Source: UBA7359 sp964392105
GTDB taxonomy: Bacteria; Pseudomonadota; Gammaproteobacteria; Eutrophobiales; Eutrophobiaceae
NCBI GenBank assembly: GCA_964392105.1
Contig: CAYMPA010000086.1
Span: 1 to 12,753 of the forward strand
Length of the DNA: 12,753 nt
Direction: 5' to 3'
In this document: piece by piece, positions 1 through 5,437 of the stretch
Layout: the number at the start of each line of letters is the position of its first letter
Position numbering within the stretch: position 1 is the first letter of the stretch
Program-made: the position numbers and the translations under genes
Notes under the pieces: model-generated
Database searches by the model: none
Told to the model about the DNA's origin: nothing
What the model saw: the letters and a program-made list of their open reading frames with translations, nothing else

Positions 1-2
1 AT

Positions 3-79
3 TGGTCGGGGTGAGAGGATTTGAACCTCCGGCCTCTGCCTCCCGAAGGCAGCGCTCTACCAGGCTGAGCTACACCCCG
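3..79 (-). tRNA. tRNA-Pro (anticodon CGG)
   Basis: Read on the minus strand this 77-nt segment folds as a complete cloverleaf. The acceptor arms CGGGGTG and CACCCCG pair over 7 bp, a CTGCC/GGCAG anticodon stem closes the 7-base loop TTCGGGA, and the T arm has GGAGG, TTCAAAT and CCTCT. The discriminator base A is followed by an encoded CCA. The anticodon is CGG, which reads the proline codon CCG, and G37 fits the m1G37 typical of tRNA-Pro. It lies downstream of ispB on the same strand, separated by a repeat-rich spacer. I could not identify a convincing dedicated promoter. Scanning with tRNAscan-SE would confirm the isotype. Confidence 0.96.
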
Positions 80-238
80 TCTTCGATATATTTAATTGGC
101 TTATTAATTTACTTACTATCTGTCTGAGCACTCGAAAACGTGTACCCAAGGGCAGGCTGCACACTTCCCGATGTTTTCTACTACCTCGACTTTGTCTCCT
201 GAGTCGTTCTCGGTCTCCGTTCCAGACTCGACTCTACC

Positions 239-256
239 GATTACATCCATGTAATC
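239..256. repeat. Small perfect hairpin of the CATCCATG type
   Basis: The arms GATTACAT and ATGTAATC are exact inverse complements separated by CC. The flanks resemble those of the hairpin at 7098-7111: both are preceded by a CTCTACC block and followed by a pyrimidine-rich segment ending in TGC(A/G)C. The core is alike while the arm sequence differs with complementarity kept, which suggests a dispersed repeat family selected for, or generated as, a hairpin. The function is unknown. Confidence 0.6.
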
Positions 257-272
257 GTACTTTCTGCACACT

Positions 273-327
273 CCTCAAGGGGGTACCGGGGTCCTTGCAG
301 TCGTACATCCCTGTAGGCAACCCCGAA
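273..327. repeat. Composite intergenic repeat, copy 1
   Basis: A 26-nt box at 273-298, beginning CCTCAAGGGGGTACC and ending GTCCTTGC, recurs at 4651-4676 with a single mismatch. It is followed by a short hairpin core, TACA-TCCC-TGTA (304-315), and then the block CAACCCCGAA (318-327), which also recurs in copy 2. The middle hairpin differs completely in sequence and size between the copies while the outer boxes are conserved. CGGGGT in the first box could pair with ACCCCG in the second. It is a non-coding repeat of unknown class lying just beyond the ispB stop. Confidence 0.7.
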
Positions 328-335
328 ATGATTTA

Positions 336-1343
336 TTAGTATTGTCTTTCTACTGAGAATCTAGCTAATGCGTAAAGTGCATCCAGGTATTCAGACGTTG
401 GTAACCCATTTAAAGCATCCATGGCAAGCTTGGCTTCTTCGTTAGCGATTTTTGCTGTGTATGAAATAGCCTCTGTTGAATTAATTGCTGTTTTAATTTG
501 TTCGATATTTTCAAGACCACCATTTTCTATAGCATTACTGATTAGCTCGGCTTCATTTTTATTTCCATGCCACATTGCATATAACAATGGCAGCGTAGGT
601 TTTCCTTGTGCAAGATCGTCTCCGATATTTTTACCCAGTTCATCTGAAGAAGAGCTGTAATCAAGCACATCATCTATTAATTGAAATGCAGTGCCGAGAT
701 GTCGACCATAAGCAGCCATTGCTTGTTCTTCTTTTTCTGATCGATTTGAAATGACTGCGCCTAATTGTGCTGCGGCCTCAAATAACTTGGCTGTCTTGTT
801 ACGAATAACTTCCAGATAGTTATCTTTACTGGTCCCTGGATCATGGCGATTGATTAATTGTTGGACTTCTCCTTCGGCAATGGTGTTGGTTGTTTCAGAG
901 AGTATATGCATCACACGCATGGAATTGACATTCACCATCATCTGGAAGGCACGGGAATAGACGAAATCGCCTACCAATACACTTGCTTCATTCCCCCACC
1001 GTTGATTAGCCGTTTCGTGACCACGACGAAGTAACGATGCATCCACCACATCGTCATGTAATAAGGTTGCGGTATGGATAAATTCGATGATTGCCGCCAG
1101 ATTAATATTCTGGTCTCCTTGATAGGAGAAAACCCGGGAGCTCAATAATACAACGGCAGGTCGTAGGCGTTTTCCGCCACTATTAATAATGTAATGCCCA
1201 AGTTGGTCTATCAGACCAACTTCTGAGTACAGACTTTCTTCAATTAAGCTGTTTACCCTGGACATATCAGCCGCGATTAGCTCGCGAATGCGGTCAATGC
1301 CTATAATTTCTCGGTTTTCGGCAGTTGCGTCGTTTTGGTTCAC
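336..1343 (-). CDS. ispB: Octaprenyl-type polyprenyl diphosphate synthase
   Basis: This enzyme adds isopentenyl units to farnesyl diphosphate to make the long all-trans side chain of ubiquinone and menaquinone. The 335-residue product is close to the usual length and resembles E. coli IspB throughout. It has GGKR at 56-59, the first Asp-rich motif DDVVD at 97-101 (after the segment IEFIHTATLLH), GDF at 125-127, KTAKLFEAA at 183-191, the second Asp-rich motif DDVLD at 224-228 and GKPTLPLL at 247-254. The start is a GTG at 1341-1343, the first possible start after an in-frame stop. It adds about 15 residues to the E. coli N-terminus, and no clear ribosome binding site precedes it. The gene is divergent from rplU, a conserved arrangement. 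The exact chain length of the product cannot be read from sequence. Confidence 0.96.
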   Translation of the reverse strand: MNQNDATAENREIIGIDRIRELIAADMSRVNSLIEESLYSEVGLIDQLGHYIINSGGKRLRPAVVLLSSRVFSYQGDQNINLAAIIEFIHTATLLHDDVVDASLLRRGHETANQRWGNEASVLVGDFVYSRAFQMMVNVNSMRVMHILSETTNTIAEGEVQQLINRHDPGTSKDNYLEVIRNKTAKLFEAAAQLGAVISNRSEKEEQAMAAYGRHLGTAFQLIDDVLDYSSSSDELGKNIGDDLAQGKPTLPLLYAMWHGNKNEAELISNAIENGGLENIEQIKTAINSTEAISYTAKIANEEAKLAMDALNGLPTSEYLDALYALARFSVERQY

Positions 1344-1391
1344 GTATTTAGATTAGTGTTTAAGTTGCTGAAATATAATCAAATCGGGAGA

Positions 1392-1420
1392 AAAATACTG
1401 CCCGAACACGGTTAATTCAA
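1392..1420 (-). promoter_or_regulatory. Candidate ispB promoter
   Basis: On the minus strand there is TTGAAT (1415-1420) as a -35 box, a 17-base spacer, and TATTTT (1392-1397) as a -10 box. It matches the sigma-70 consensus moderately and lies about 50 bases before the ispB start. This is an inference from pattern only. Confidence 0.4.
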
Positions 1421-1449
1421 GGATATTTTATGATTTTAACATTCTTGTC

Positions 1450-1478
1450 TTGTAACCACCTGTTGAATTTCTTAGAAT
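1450..1478 (+). promoter_or_regulatory. Candidate rplU promoter
   Basis: TTGTAA (1450-1455), a 17-base spacer and TAGAAT (1473-1478) form a plausible sigma-70 promoter about 50 bases upstream of the rplU start. Transcription would begin near 1485, in the run of C and T before the leader hairpin at 1498-1511. Confidence 0.5.
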
Positions 1479-1497
1479 CTGCCCCCTTTGTTGAATG

Positions 1498-1511
1498 TGC
1501 ACAATCGTGCA
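1498..1511 (+). promoter_or_regulatory. Small hairpin in the rplU leader
   Basis: TGCAC-AATC-GTGCA forms a 5-bp stem with a 4-base loop that ends 5 bases before the ribosome binding site TGGAG (1517-1521) of rplU. Ribosomal protein operons are often autoregulated at such leader structures, but no L21-specific site can be identified here. Confidence 0.3.
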
Positions 1512-1528
1512 AGGTATGGAGAATCAAG

Positions 1529-1843
1529 ATGTACGCGGTAATCAAGTCCGGTGGCAAGCAGTATAAGGTAGAAAAGGGCGATAAGCTCAAAGTTGAGAAG
1601 CTCGATACAGAAGCGGGTAAGAACATCAAAATTTCTGATGTATTGATGCTTGTTGATGGTGATAATGTCACTGTTGGGACACCTCTTGTTAAAGGGGCAA
1701 AAGTAACCGCTAAAGTTGAAAATCACGGTCGTGGTCCTAAGGTGAAAATTGTTAAATTTCGCCGCCGTAAACACCATCGTAAGCAGATGGGACATCGTCA
1801 GGCCTATACTGAAATCTCTATAACCAATATCGCAGCTAGTTAA
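1529..1843 (+). CDS. rplU: 50S ribosomal protein L21
   Basis: L21 binds 23S rRNA in the large subunit. The 104-residue product begins MYAVIKSGGKQYKVEKGDKL and carries the basic signature KFRRRKHHRKQMGHRQ near its C-terminus; E. coli L21 has 103 residues. The reading frame stays open upstream to an ATG at 1430, but the start at 1529 is chosen because it gives the family N-terminus exactly and has TGGAG seven bases before it. The extra upstream residues look unlike any L21 and overlap the candidate promoter. The gene heads the rplU-rpmA pair, with rpmA starting 16 bases downstream. Confidence 0.98.
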   Translation: MYAVIKSGGKQYKVEKGDKLKVEKLDTEAGKNIKISDVLMLVDGDNVTVGTPLVKGAKVTAKVENHGRGPKVKIVKFRRRKHHRKQMGHRQAYTEISITNIAAS

Positions 1844-1859
1844 GAATTGGAGTTTAGCA

Positions 1860-2132
1860 ATGGCTCATAAGAAAGCAGGTGGTAGTACACGAAATGGACG
1901 CGATTCCGAATCGAAACGTCTTGGTGTAAAAAAATATGGTGGTGAACAGGTTAAAGCCGGCAATATTATCATTCGTCAACGCGGCACTAAATACCATGCC
2001 GGCGTAAACGTTGGATTAGGTCATGACCACACCTTATTTGCCAAAGCAGGGGGTAAGGTTGAATTTAAAACAAAGAGGCCCCAGGACTCGTACTTTGGTA
2101 GACGTGGTCGCGGGCTAAGCCTAAAAAATTAA
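1860..2132 (+). CDS. rpmA: 50S ribosomal protein L27, apparent 3' frameshift
   Basis: L27 lies near the peptidyl-transferase centre of the large subunit. The start ATG follows GGAG (1849-1852) at a normal distance. Residues 1-72, from MAHKKAGGSTRNGRDSESKR to KVEFKTK, are textbook L27. After residue 72 the open frame gives an atypical Arg-rich tail (RPQDSYFGRRGRGLSLKN) and a 90-residue protein. If the A at 2076 is skipped, the next frame reads GPRTRTLVDVVAG and stops at 2116-2118. That gives exactly 85 residues and matches the usual GPKNRxFVxV ending of the family. A single-base insertion, real or a sequencing or assembly error, is therefore the simplest reading. The conserved N-terminal part is intact either way. 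The terminator follows directly. Confidence 0.93.
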   Translation: MAHKKAGGSTRNGRDSESKRLGVKKYGGEQVKAGNIIIRQRGTKYHAGVNVGLGHDHTLFAKAGGKVEFKTKRPQDSYFGRRGRGLSLKN

Positions 2133-2142
2133 GATTTAGTAT

Positions 2143-2169
2143 AAAACCCCCGCCACTGGCGGGGTTTTT
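2143..2169 (+). terminator. Intrinsic terminator of rplU-rpmA
   Basis: CCCCGCC (2148-2154) pairs with GGCGGGG (2158-2164) around the loop ACT, followed by TTTTT. The A-run before the stem can pair with the T-run, with one bulged C at 2147. This is a strong rho-independent terminator 10 bases past the rpmA stop. It separates the ribosomal protein pair from obgE. Confidence 0.93.
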
Positions 2170-2401
2170 CATTTTGAGCCACAGAGTACACCGAGATCAC
2201 TGAGTTATTAATTTATTAACTCGTGTTTTCAAACTAAATAATATTGGTAGTCTGGTTTGTTCATTTAATACTGTATATACCAAGCATTTTGCTACTGAGC
2301 GAGGCACGCGCCTTTTATCCGAAGCGAAGTGTATGTATATATACATGACCGAGGGTAAAAGGTAAGTAACGAAGCTCTGGAGTGAAAGGCGAAGGTAGAT
2401 C
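2170..2401. other. Spacer between rpmA terminator and obgE
   Basis: No gene is supported here. The left part contains a CACAGAG...CACCGAGATCAC block (2180-2200) and an imperfect hairpin at 2198-2225, in which CAC-t-GAGTTA pairs with TAACTC-GTG. A weak promoter-like pair, TTGGTA (2244-2249) and TAATAC (2266-2271) 16 bases apart, could serve obgE; I give it little weight. The right part is the long inverted repeat at 2311-2362. The obgE ribosome binding site GAAGG (2391-2395) ends the spacer. Confidence 0.5.
2311..2362. repeat. Long hairpin repeat upstream of obgE
   Basis: CCTTTTATCC (2311-2320) pairs with GGGTAAAAGG (2353-2362) over 10 bp, with one T-G wobble. Centred inside is a perfect 14-base palindrome, ATGTATATATACAT (2333-2346). 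In reverse complement its layout (outer stem, CTC(G)-TCATGTAT core, matching arm) resembles the hairpin at 4594-4639, so both probably belong to one dispersed family in opposite orientations. It would lie in the obgE leader if transcription starts upstream. Confidence 0.6.
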
Positions 2402-3442
2402 ATGAAGTTTGTAGATGAAGCGACGATTAGTGTTGTGGCCGGCAAAGGTGGTGATGGCTGCCTCAGCTTTCGTCGCGAAAAATTCATCCCCAAGGGAGGA
2501 CCTGATGGCGGTGATGGTGGTGACGGTGGCAGTGTCTATCTATTGGTCAACGAGGGTTTGAATACGTTAGTGGATTTTCGCCATGATCGTCTGTTTCGAG
2601 CTAAAAAGGGTCAACCCGGGATGGGGCGTGATCGTATCGGCAAAAAGGCAGAAGACTTATATGTAAAAGTACCTTCCGGTACGCTCGTTTATGATGATGA
2701 TACAGATGAATTGATCGGTGACCTGGTAAGTAATGATGAAAAACTACTGGTTGCACAAGGTGGTTTCCACGGCTTGGGAAATGCGCGCTTTAAAAGCAGT
2801 GTTAATCGTTCGCCTCGACAAACAACAAAAGGGTCACCAGGAGAAGAACGAAATTTAAGACTGGAATTACAGGTCTTGGCTGATGTTGGTTTACTTGGTA
2901 TACCGAATGCTGGCAAATCGAGTTTTATTCGTGCGGTATCTGCAGCGACACCAAAAGTAGCAGATTATCCTTTTACAACAATGTATCCAAACCTTGGTGT
3001 GGTCAGAATTGATACTGAGAAAAGTTTTGTTATTGCTGATATACCCGGCTTGATTGAAGGTGCCGCAGATGGGGCTGGTTTGGGTATCGAGTTCCTGAAA
3101 CATTTAAGCCGAACAAATTTATTATTACACATCGTAGATGCTGGTCAGGATCCAGAAGATGTATTAAAGGATATCAAAACCATTGAAGCAGAATTAATAC
3201 GTTATGATGAAGCGTTATCACAAAAAGAACGCTGGTTGGTTTTAAATAAATCTGATGTATTACCGGCAGAGTTAATGGATGAACTGAAAGTTGAGCTACA
3301 AGATAAACTGGATAATGACATCAAAATGTATGTTATATCAGCCGTGACAAGCGCAGGTTGTCAGGAATTGAGTTATGCAATGTATGATTGGATATCAAGT
3401 CAGGGAAATATGAGTACAAGCCAGGAAGAAATAAATGAGTGA
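2402..3442 (+). CDS. obgE: Obg-family GTPase (ribosome assembly)
   Basis: ObgE (CgtA) is a GTPase that binds the large ribosomal subunit and links ribosome assembly to growth state. The 346-residue product has the glycine-rich Obg fold at about 1-158 (FRREKFIPKGGPDGGDGGDGG at 23-43), then the G domain. That domain shows G1 GIPNAGKSS (166-174), switch I YPFTTMYPNLG (189-199), G3 DIPG (213-216), G4 NKSD (282-285) and G5 SAV (313-315). A short acidic tail follows (TSQEEINE). The ATG start has GAAGG six bases upstream and gives the family N-terminus MKFVDEA. It overlaps proB by 8 nt, implying co-transcription and probable translational coupling. Confidence 0.97.
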   Translation: MKFVDEATISVVAGKGGDGCLSFRREKFIPKGGPDGGDGGDGGSVYLLVNEGLNTLVDFRHDRLFRAKKGQPGMGRDRIGKKAEDLYVKVPSGTLVYDDDTDELIGDLVSNDEKLLVAQGGFHGLGNARFKSSVNRSPRQTTKGSPGEERNLRLELQVLADVGLLGIPNAGKSSFIRAVSAATPKVADYPFTTMYPNLGVVRIDTEKSFVIADIPGLIEGAADGAGLGIEFLKHLSRTNLLLHIVDAGQDPEDVLKDIKTIEAELIRYDEALSQKERWLVLNKSDVLPAELMDELKVELQDKLDNDIKMYVISAVTSAGCQELSYAMYDWISSQGNMSTSQEEINE

Positions 3443-4559
3443 TGAGCGAGAAAAATTAAGAAACACGCGACGTTGGGTTGTCAAGATAGGCAGTGCCTTA
3501 CTCACGGACAATGGTTGTGGTCTCAAACACGACTTGCTTGATAACTGGGTAAACCAGATTACTACACTCAATGAACGTGGTGTTGAGATAGTAATTGTAT
3601 CTTCAGGCGCTGTTGCTGAAGGTATAACCCGACTTGGTTGGAATACCAGGCCAAATGTTGTGCGCGAATTACAAGCCGCAGCAGCGGTAGGGCAGATGGG
3701 ATTAATACAGGCATACGAAGTTTGTTTTCAAAAATATGATAAACACACGGCGCAGATTTTATTAACTCATGATGATATAGCTAACCGTGCTCGATACCTT
3801 AATGCGCGTACCAGTCTGAATACCTTACTTAAATTAGGTGTCGTACCTATTGTGAATGAGAATGATACAGTAGCTACTGATGAAATTCGTTTTGGTGATA
3901 ATGATAAGCTGGCAGGTTTAGTTGCTAATCTTATTGATGCAGAACTACTTGTTTTATTAACTGATCAAAAGGGTCTTTATACTGCAGATCCTCGCGAAGA
4001 CTCTTCTGCCAAATTAATTGATCAAGCAGAAGCTGATGATAAATCTTTAAAGGGCTATGCAGGTGAGGGTGGTAGTCTCGGTAGAGGTGGAATGCGAACC
4101 AAGTTGAAAGCAGCTAAGAGAGCAGCAAAGTCTGGCACACAAACTATTATCGCTTCGGGTAATGACGAATCAATCTTGCTAAAGGTCTCTGATGGTGATT
4201 CAGTTGGTACTTTATTAACAACATCCGAAGAACCTTTACAAGCTCGAAAACGGTGGTTAGCAAATCAGACTTACCTTCAAGGAACAGTGTCTCTTGATGA
4301 TGGCGCAGTAATAGCATTAACGAAAAACGGGAAAAGTTTGTTACCTGTTGGAATTAAATCTGTTAATGGAGAGTTCAAACGTGGTGAAATCATTTCATGT
4401 GTTGATCAATCTGGAAAAGAGATCGCACGCGGTGTAACAAATTATGATTCAACCCAGACTAAATTGATCATTGGTAAATCCAGCAGGGAGATCCAGGAGT
4501 TACTTGGTCATATTGATGAAGATGAACTAATCCACCGGGATAACATGATCCTGGTTTAA
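3435..4559 (+). CDS. proB: Glutamate 5-kinase with PUA domain
   Basis: ProB phosphorylates glutamate to gamma-glutamyl phosphate, the first step of proline synthesis, and is usually feedback-inhibited by proline. The 374-residue product has the amino-acid-kinase domain at about 12-250, with VVKIGSALLT (15-24), SSGAV (56-60), NENDTV (141-146), FGDND (153-157) and LTDQKGLYTADPR (175-187). A C-terminal PUA domain spans about 277-356, as in E. coli ProB (367 residues). The ATG lies inside the end of obgE, with AGGAAG within the obgE coding sequence as ribosome binding site. The partner gene proA is not adjacent; an obgE-proB pair without proA is common in gammaproteobacteria. Confidence 0.97.
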   Translation: MSDEREKLRNTRRWVVKIGSALLTDNGCGLKHDLLDNWVNQITTLNERGVEIVIVSSGAVAEGITRLGWNTRPNVVRELQAAAAVGQMGLIQAYEVCFQKYDKHTAQILLTHDDIANRARYLNARTSLNTLLKLGVVPIVNENDTVATDEIRFGDNDKLAGLVANLIDAELLVLLTDQKGLYTADPREDSSAKLIDQAEADDKSLKGYAGEGGSLGRGGMRTKLKAAKRAAKSGTQTIIASGNDESILLKVSDGDSVGTLLTTSEEPLQARKRWLANQTYLQGTVSLDDGAVIALTKNGKSLLPVGIKSVNGEFKRGEIISCVDQSGKEIARGVTNYDSTQTKLIIGKSSREIQELLGHIDEDELIHRDNMILV

Positions 4560-4593
4560 AAATGCACTTTTTCCGCGATAGTTGCGTTAGCTC

Positions 4594-4639
4594 CGTGCTC
4601 AAATCCTCATGTATTATCTATACATTCCGGTTTTGCACG
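4594..4639. repeat. 46-nt imperfect hairpin repeat downstream of proB
   Basis: The arms pair in three blocks: CGTGC with GCACG, AAATCC with GGTTTT (one mismatch), and ATGTAT (4609-4614) with ATACAT (4620-4625) around the loop TATCT. It directly precedes composite repeat copy 2. The same order, a hairpin with a TGTA-type core and then TGCAC and the CTCAAGG box, is seen at 239-298. It begins 34 bases after the proB stop, so it may also act as an mRNA end structure, but it has no T-run. Confidence 0.65.
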
Positions 4640-4643
4640 CGGT

Positions 4644-4731
4644 GCTCACCCCTCAAGGGGGTACCGAGGTCCTTGCTCTCACGACAAAATCGCTTGGAGC
4701 GATTTTGAGTGCCAACCCCGAAGGGGTGAGC
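4644..4731. repeat. Composite intergenic repeat, copy 2, with terminal inverted repeats
   Basis: The 88-base element is bounded by an exact 10-bp inverted repeat, GCTCACCCCT (4644-4653) and AGGGGTGAGC (4722-4731). It contains the 26-nt box shared with copy 1 (4651-4676, one mismatch) and the block CAACCCCGAA (4713-4722). Between them lies a perfect 9-bp hairpin, CAAAATCGC-TTGGA-GCGATTTTG (4685-4707), extendable by CAC/GTG. Copy 1 has a different, shorter hairpin in this place. No protein is encoded. It looks like a non-autonomous or structural intergenic repeat, with the class unknown. Confidence 0.7.
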
Positions 4732-4751
4732 CTCATGGACGAGGCGAACAA

Positions 4752-4778
4752 AAAATTACTATTTTTAAAAGTAATTTT
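4752..4778. terminator. Possible bidirectional terminator between proB and rpsT
   Basis: AAAATTACT (4752-4760) pairs exactly with AGTAATTTT (4770-4778) around a 9-base AT loop. On the minus strand the arm runs into additional T residues (4749-4752 region), so it could end rpsT transcription; on the plus strand it could end proB. The stem is AT-rich and thus weak, and the T-run partly overlaps the arm. Confidence 0.35.
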
Positions 4779-4842
4779 GTTACTCGGAAAAACAAAAAAA
4801 CAGGCTTTTATCCGGTTTAAGTAATTCGTATTTTGTAAGTTT

Positions 4843-5103
4843 TCAGAGTGCTTTCACGTGACCATTTAAACGTGATTTTTGTCTGGCGGCCTTGTTTTTG
4901 TGAATTATCCCTTTTGTGACCATTGCATCGATTACGGGAACAGCTGCCTGATATGCATTTTGTGCAGCTTCTTTATCTTTTGCTTCGATAGCGTTAATGA
5001 CTTTCTTGATATGGGTGCGAAGCATGGAACGTTGACTCGCATTATGCAGGCGTAATTTTTCAGCCTGACGAGCACGTTTTTTCGCCGATGCAATATTTGC
5101 CAC
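4843..5103 (-). CDS. rpsT: 30S ribosomal protein S20
   Basis: S20 binds 16S rRNA early in small-subunit assembly. The 86-residue, Ala- and Lys-rich product begins MANIASAKKRARQAEKLRLH and contains the family segment KGIIHKNKAARQKSRL near its C-terminus; E. coli S20 has 87 residues. The start codon is GTG (5101-5103), preceded by AGGAG on the minus strand at normal spacing. E. coli rpsT also uses a non-ATG start (TTG), which takes part in its autoregulation, so the weak start may matter here too. The gene is convergent with proB and divergent from murJ, and is a single-gene unit. Confidence 0.97.
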   Translation of the reverse strand: MANIASAKKRARQAEKLRLHNASQRSMLRTHIKKVINAIEAKDKEAAQNAYQAAVPVIDAMVTKGIIHKNKAARQKSRLNGHVKAL

Positions 5104-5137
5104 TCTTGACTCCTGATTCGTTCTTTAAAGGCGCGAC

Positions 5138-5166
5138 ATCATGCGGATATTAGGGCAATTTGTCAA
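5138..5166 (-). promoter_or_regulatory. rpsT promoter with GC-rich discriminator
   Basis: On the minus strand a perfect -35 box TTGACA (5161-5166) is followed by 17 bases and CATGAT (5138-5143). Immediately downstream the sequence reads GTCGCGC, a GC-rich discriminator of the kind seen in promoters under stringent (ppGpp) control. Such control fits a ribosomal protein gene. The start site would be near 5131, leaving a leader of under 30 bases. Confidence 0.65.
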
Positions 5167-5173
5167 TCCTTTA

Positions 5174-5347
5174 GCGGGCCTGCATATTACGCGAGTTAAC
5201 GAACCCTCACTTGGTTTGATGTGTTTTGATCGCGCATGCTTCTTTCACCAGAGCTAAGGCTATGATTGCAGTCGCGAGCACGTTCAAAACACAGCAACCC
5301 GGTGTGATCATTTCGCCAACTCGGGCAATATGCGGGCCTGGATATGA
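5174..5347. repeat. Direct repeats flanking the rpsT/murJ spacer core
   Basis: The 16-base segments at 5174-5189 and 5332-5347 both begin GCGGGCCTG and agree at 14 of 16 positions (ATAT shared in the remainder). They bracket about 140 bases containing the inverted repeat. They could be remnants of a duplication around a small insertion, or paired binding sites; the sequence alone does not decide. Confidence 0.4.
5220..5293. repeat. Long imperfect inverted repeat upstream of murJ
   Basis: TGTGTTTTGA (5220-5229) pairs exactly with TCAAAACACA (5284-5293). Directly inside it TCGCG (5230-5234) pairs with CGCGA (5273-5277), and then TGC (5237-5239) with GCA (5268-5270). The right arm carries a 6-base bulge. 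The loop is about 28 bases. It could be a folded RNA, a small-element remnant or an operator; no T-run follows either arm. Confidence 0.45.
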
Positions 5348-5437
5348 TATGCTATTCAGAATCAGCATAATTGAAAGTAAAAACAAGTAGATAGACTAGA
5401 TAGTTAACGATTGATATCGATTATGGAAGTACTCTAA

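Larger units (their letters stand above)
80..335. other. Repeat-rich spacer between ispB and tRNA-Pro
   Basis: No coding sequence is supported in these 256 bases. The left part (80-130) is plain AT-rich DNA directly upstream of the tRNA. From about 120 onward the spacer is made of short C/T-rich blocks and small inverted repeats. They include a perfect 8-bp hairpin at 239-256 and the composite element at 273-327 that recurs at 4651-4722. The ispB stop codon sits at the right edge, and no typical GC stem followed by a T-run was found for ispB. Confidence 0.6.
5104..5437. other. 334-base divergent spacer between rpsT and murJ
   Basis: No gene is supported. The left end holds the rpsT promoter. 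The middle holds a long imperfect inverted repeat (5220-5293). Two near-identical direct repeats at 5174-5189 and 5332-5347 flank it. For murJ the only promoter hint is TGATATGCT (5346-5354 region), an extended -10-like motif without a matching -35, so the murJ start of transcription is not resolved. GGAAG (5425-5429) is the murJ ribosome binding site. Confidence 0.55.

Noticed and set aside
239..327. Possible CRISPR-like array of short repeats downstream of ispB
   Set aside because: The repeats are of different sequence and irregular spacing, with no repeat-spacer periodicity, and no cas genes are present.
1430..1528. 33-codon N-terminal extension of the rplU frame from an ATG at 1430
   Set aside because: L21 begins exactly at MYAVIKSGGKQ with a good ribosome binding site. 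The extension matches no L21 and overlaps the candidate promoter.
2197..2493. 98-codon minus-strand frame across the obgE start
   Set aside because: Half of it is the antisense of the obgE glycine-rich domain and the rest is the hairpin repeat, so it is a shadow frame.
4609..4824. 71-codon frame between proB and rpsT
   Set aside because: It runs through the composite repeat and its hairpins and has no ribosome binding site or recognisable product. The frame is open only because the repeat lacks stops.
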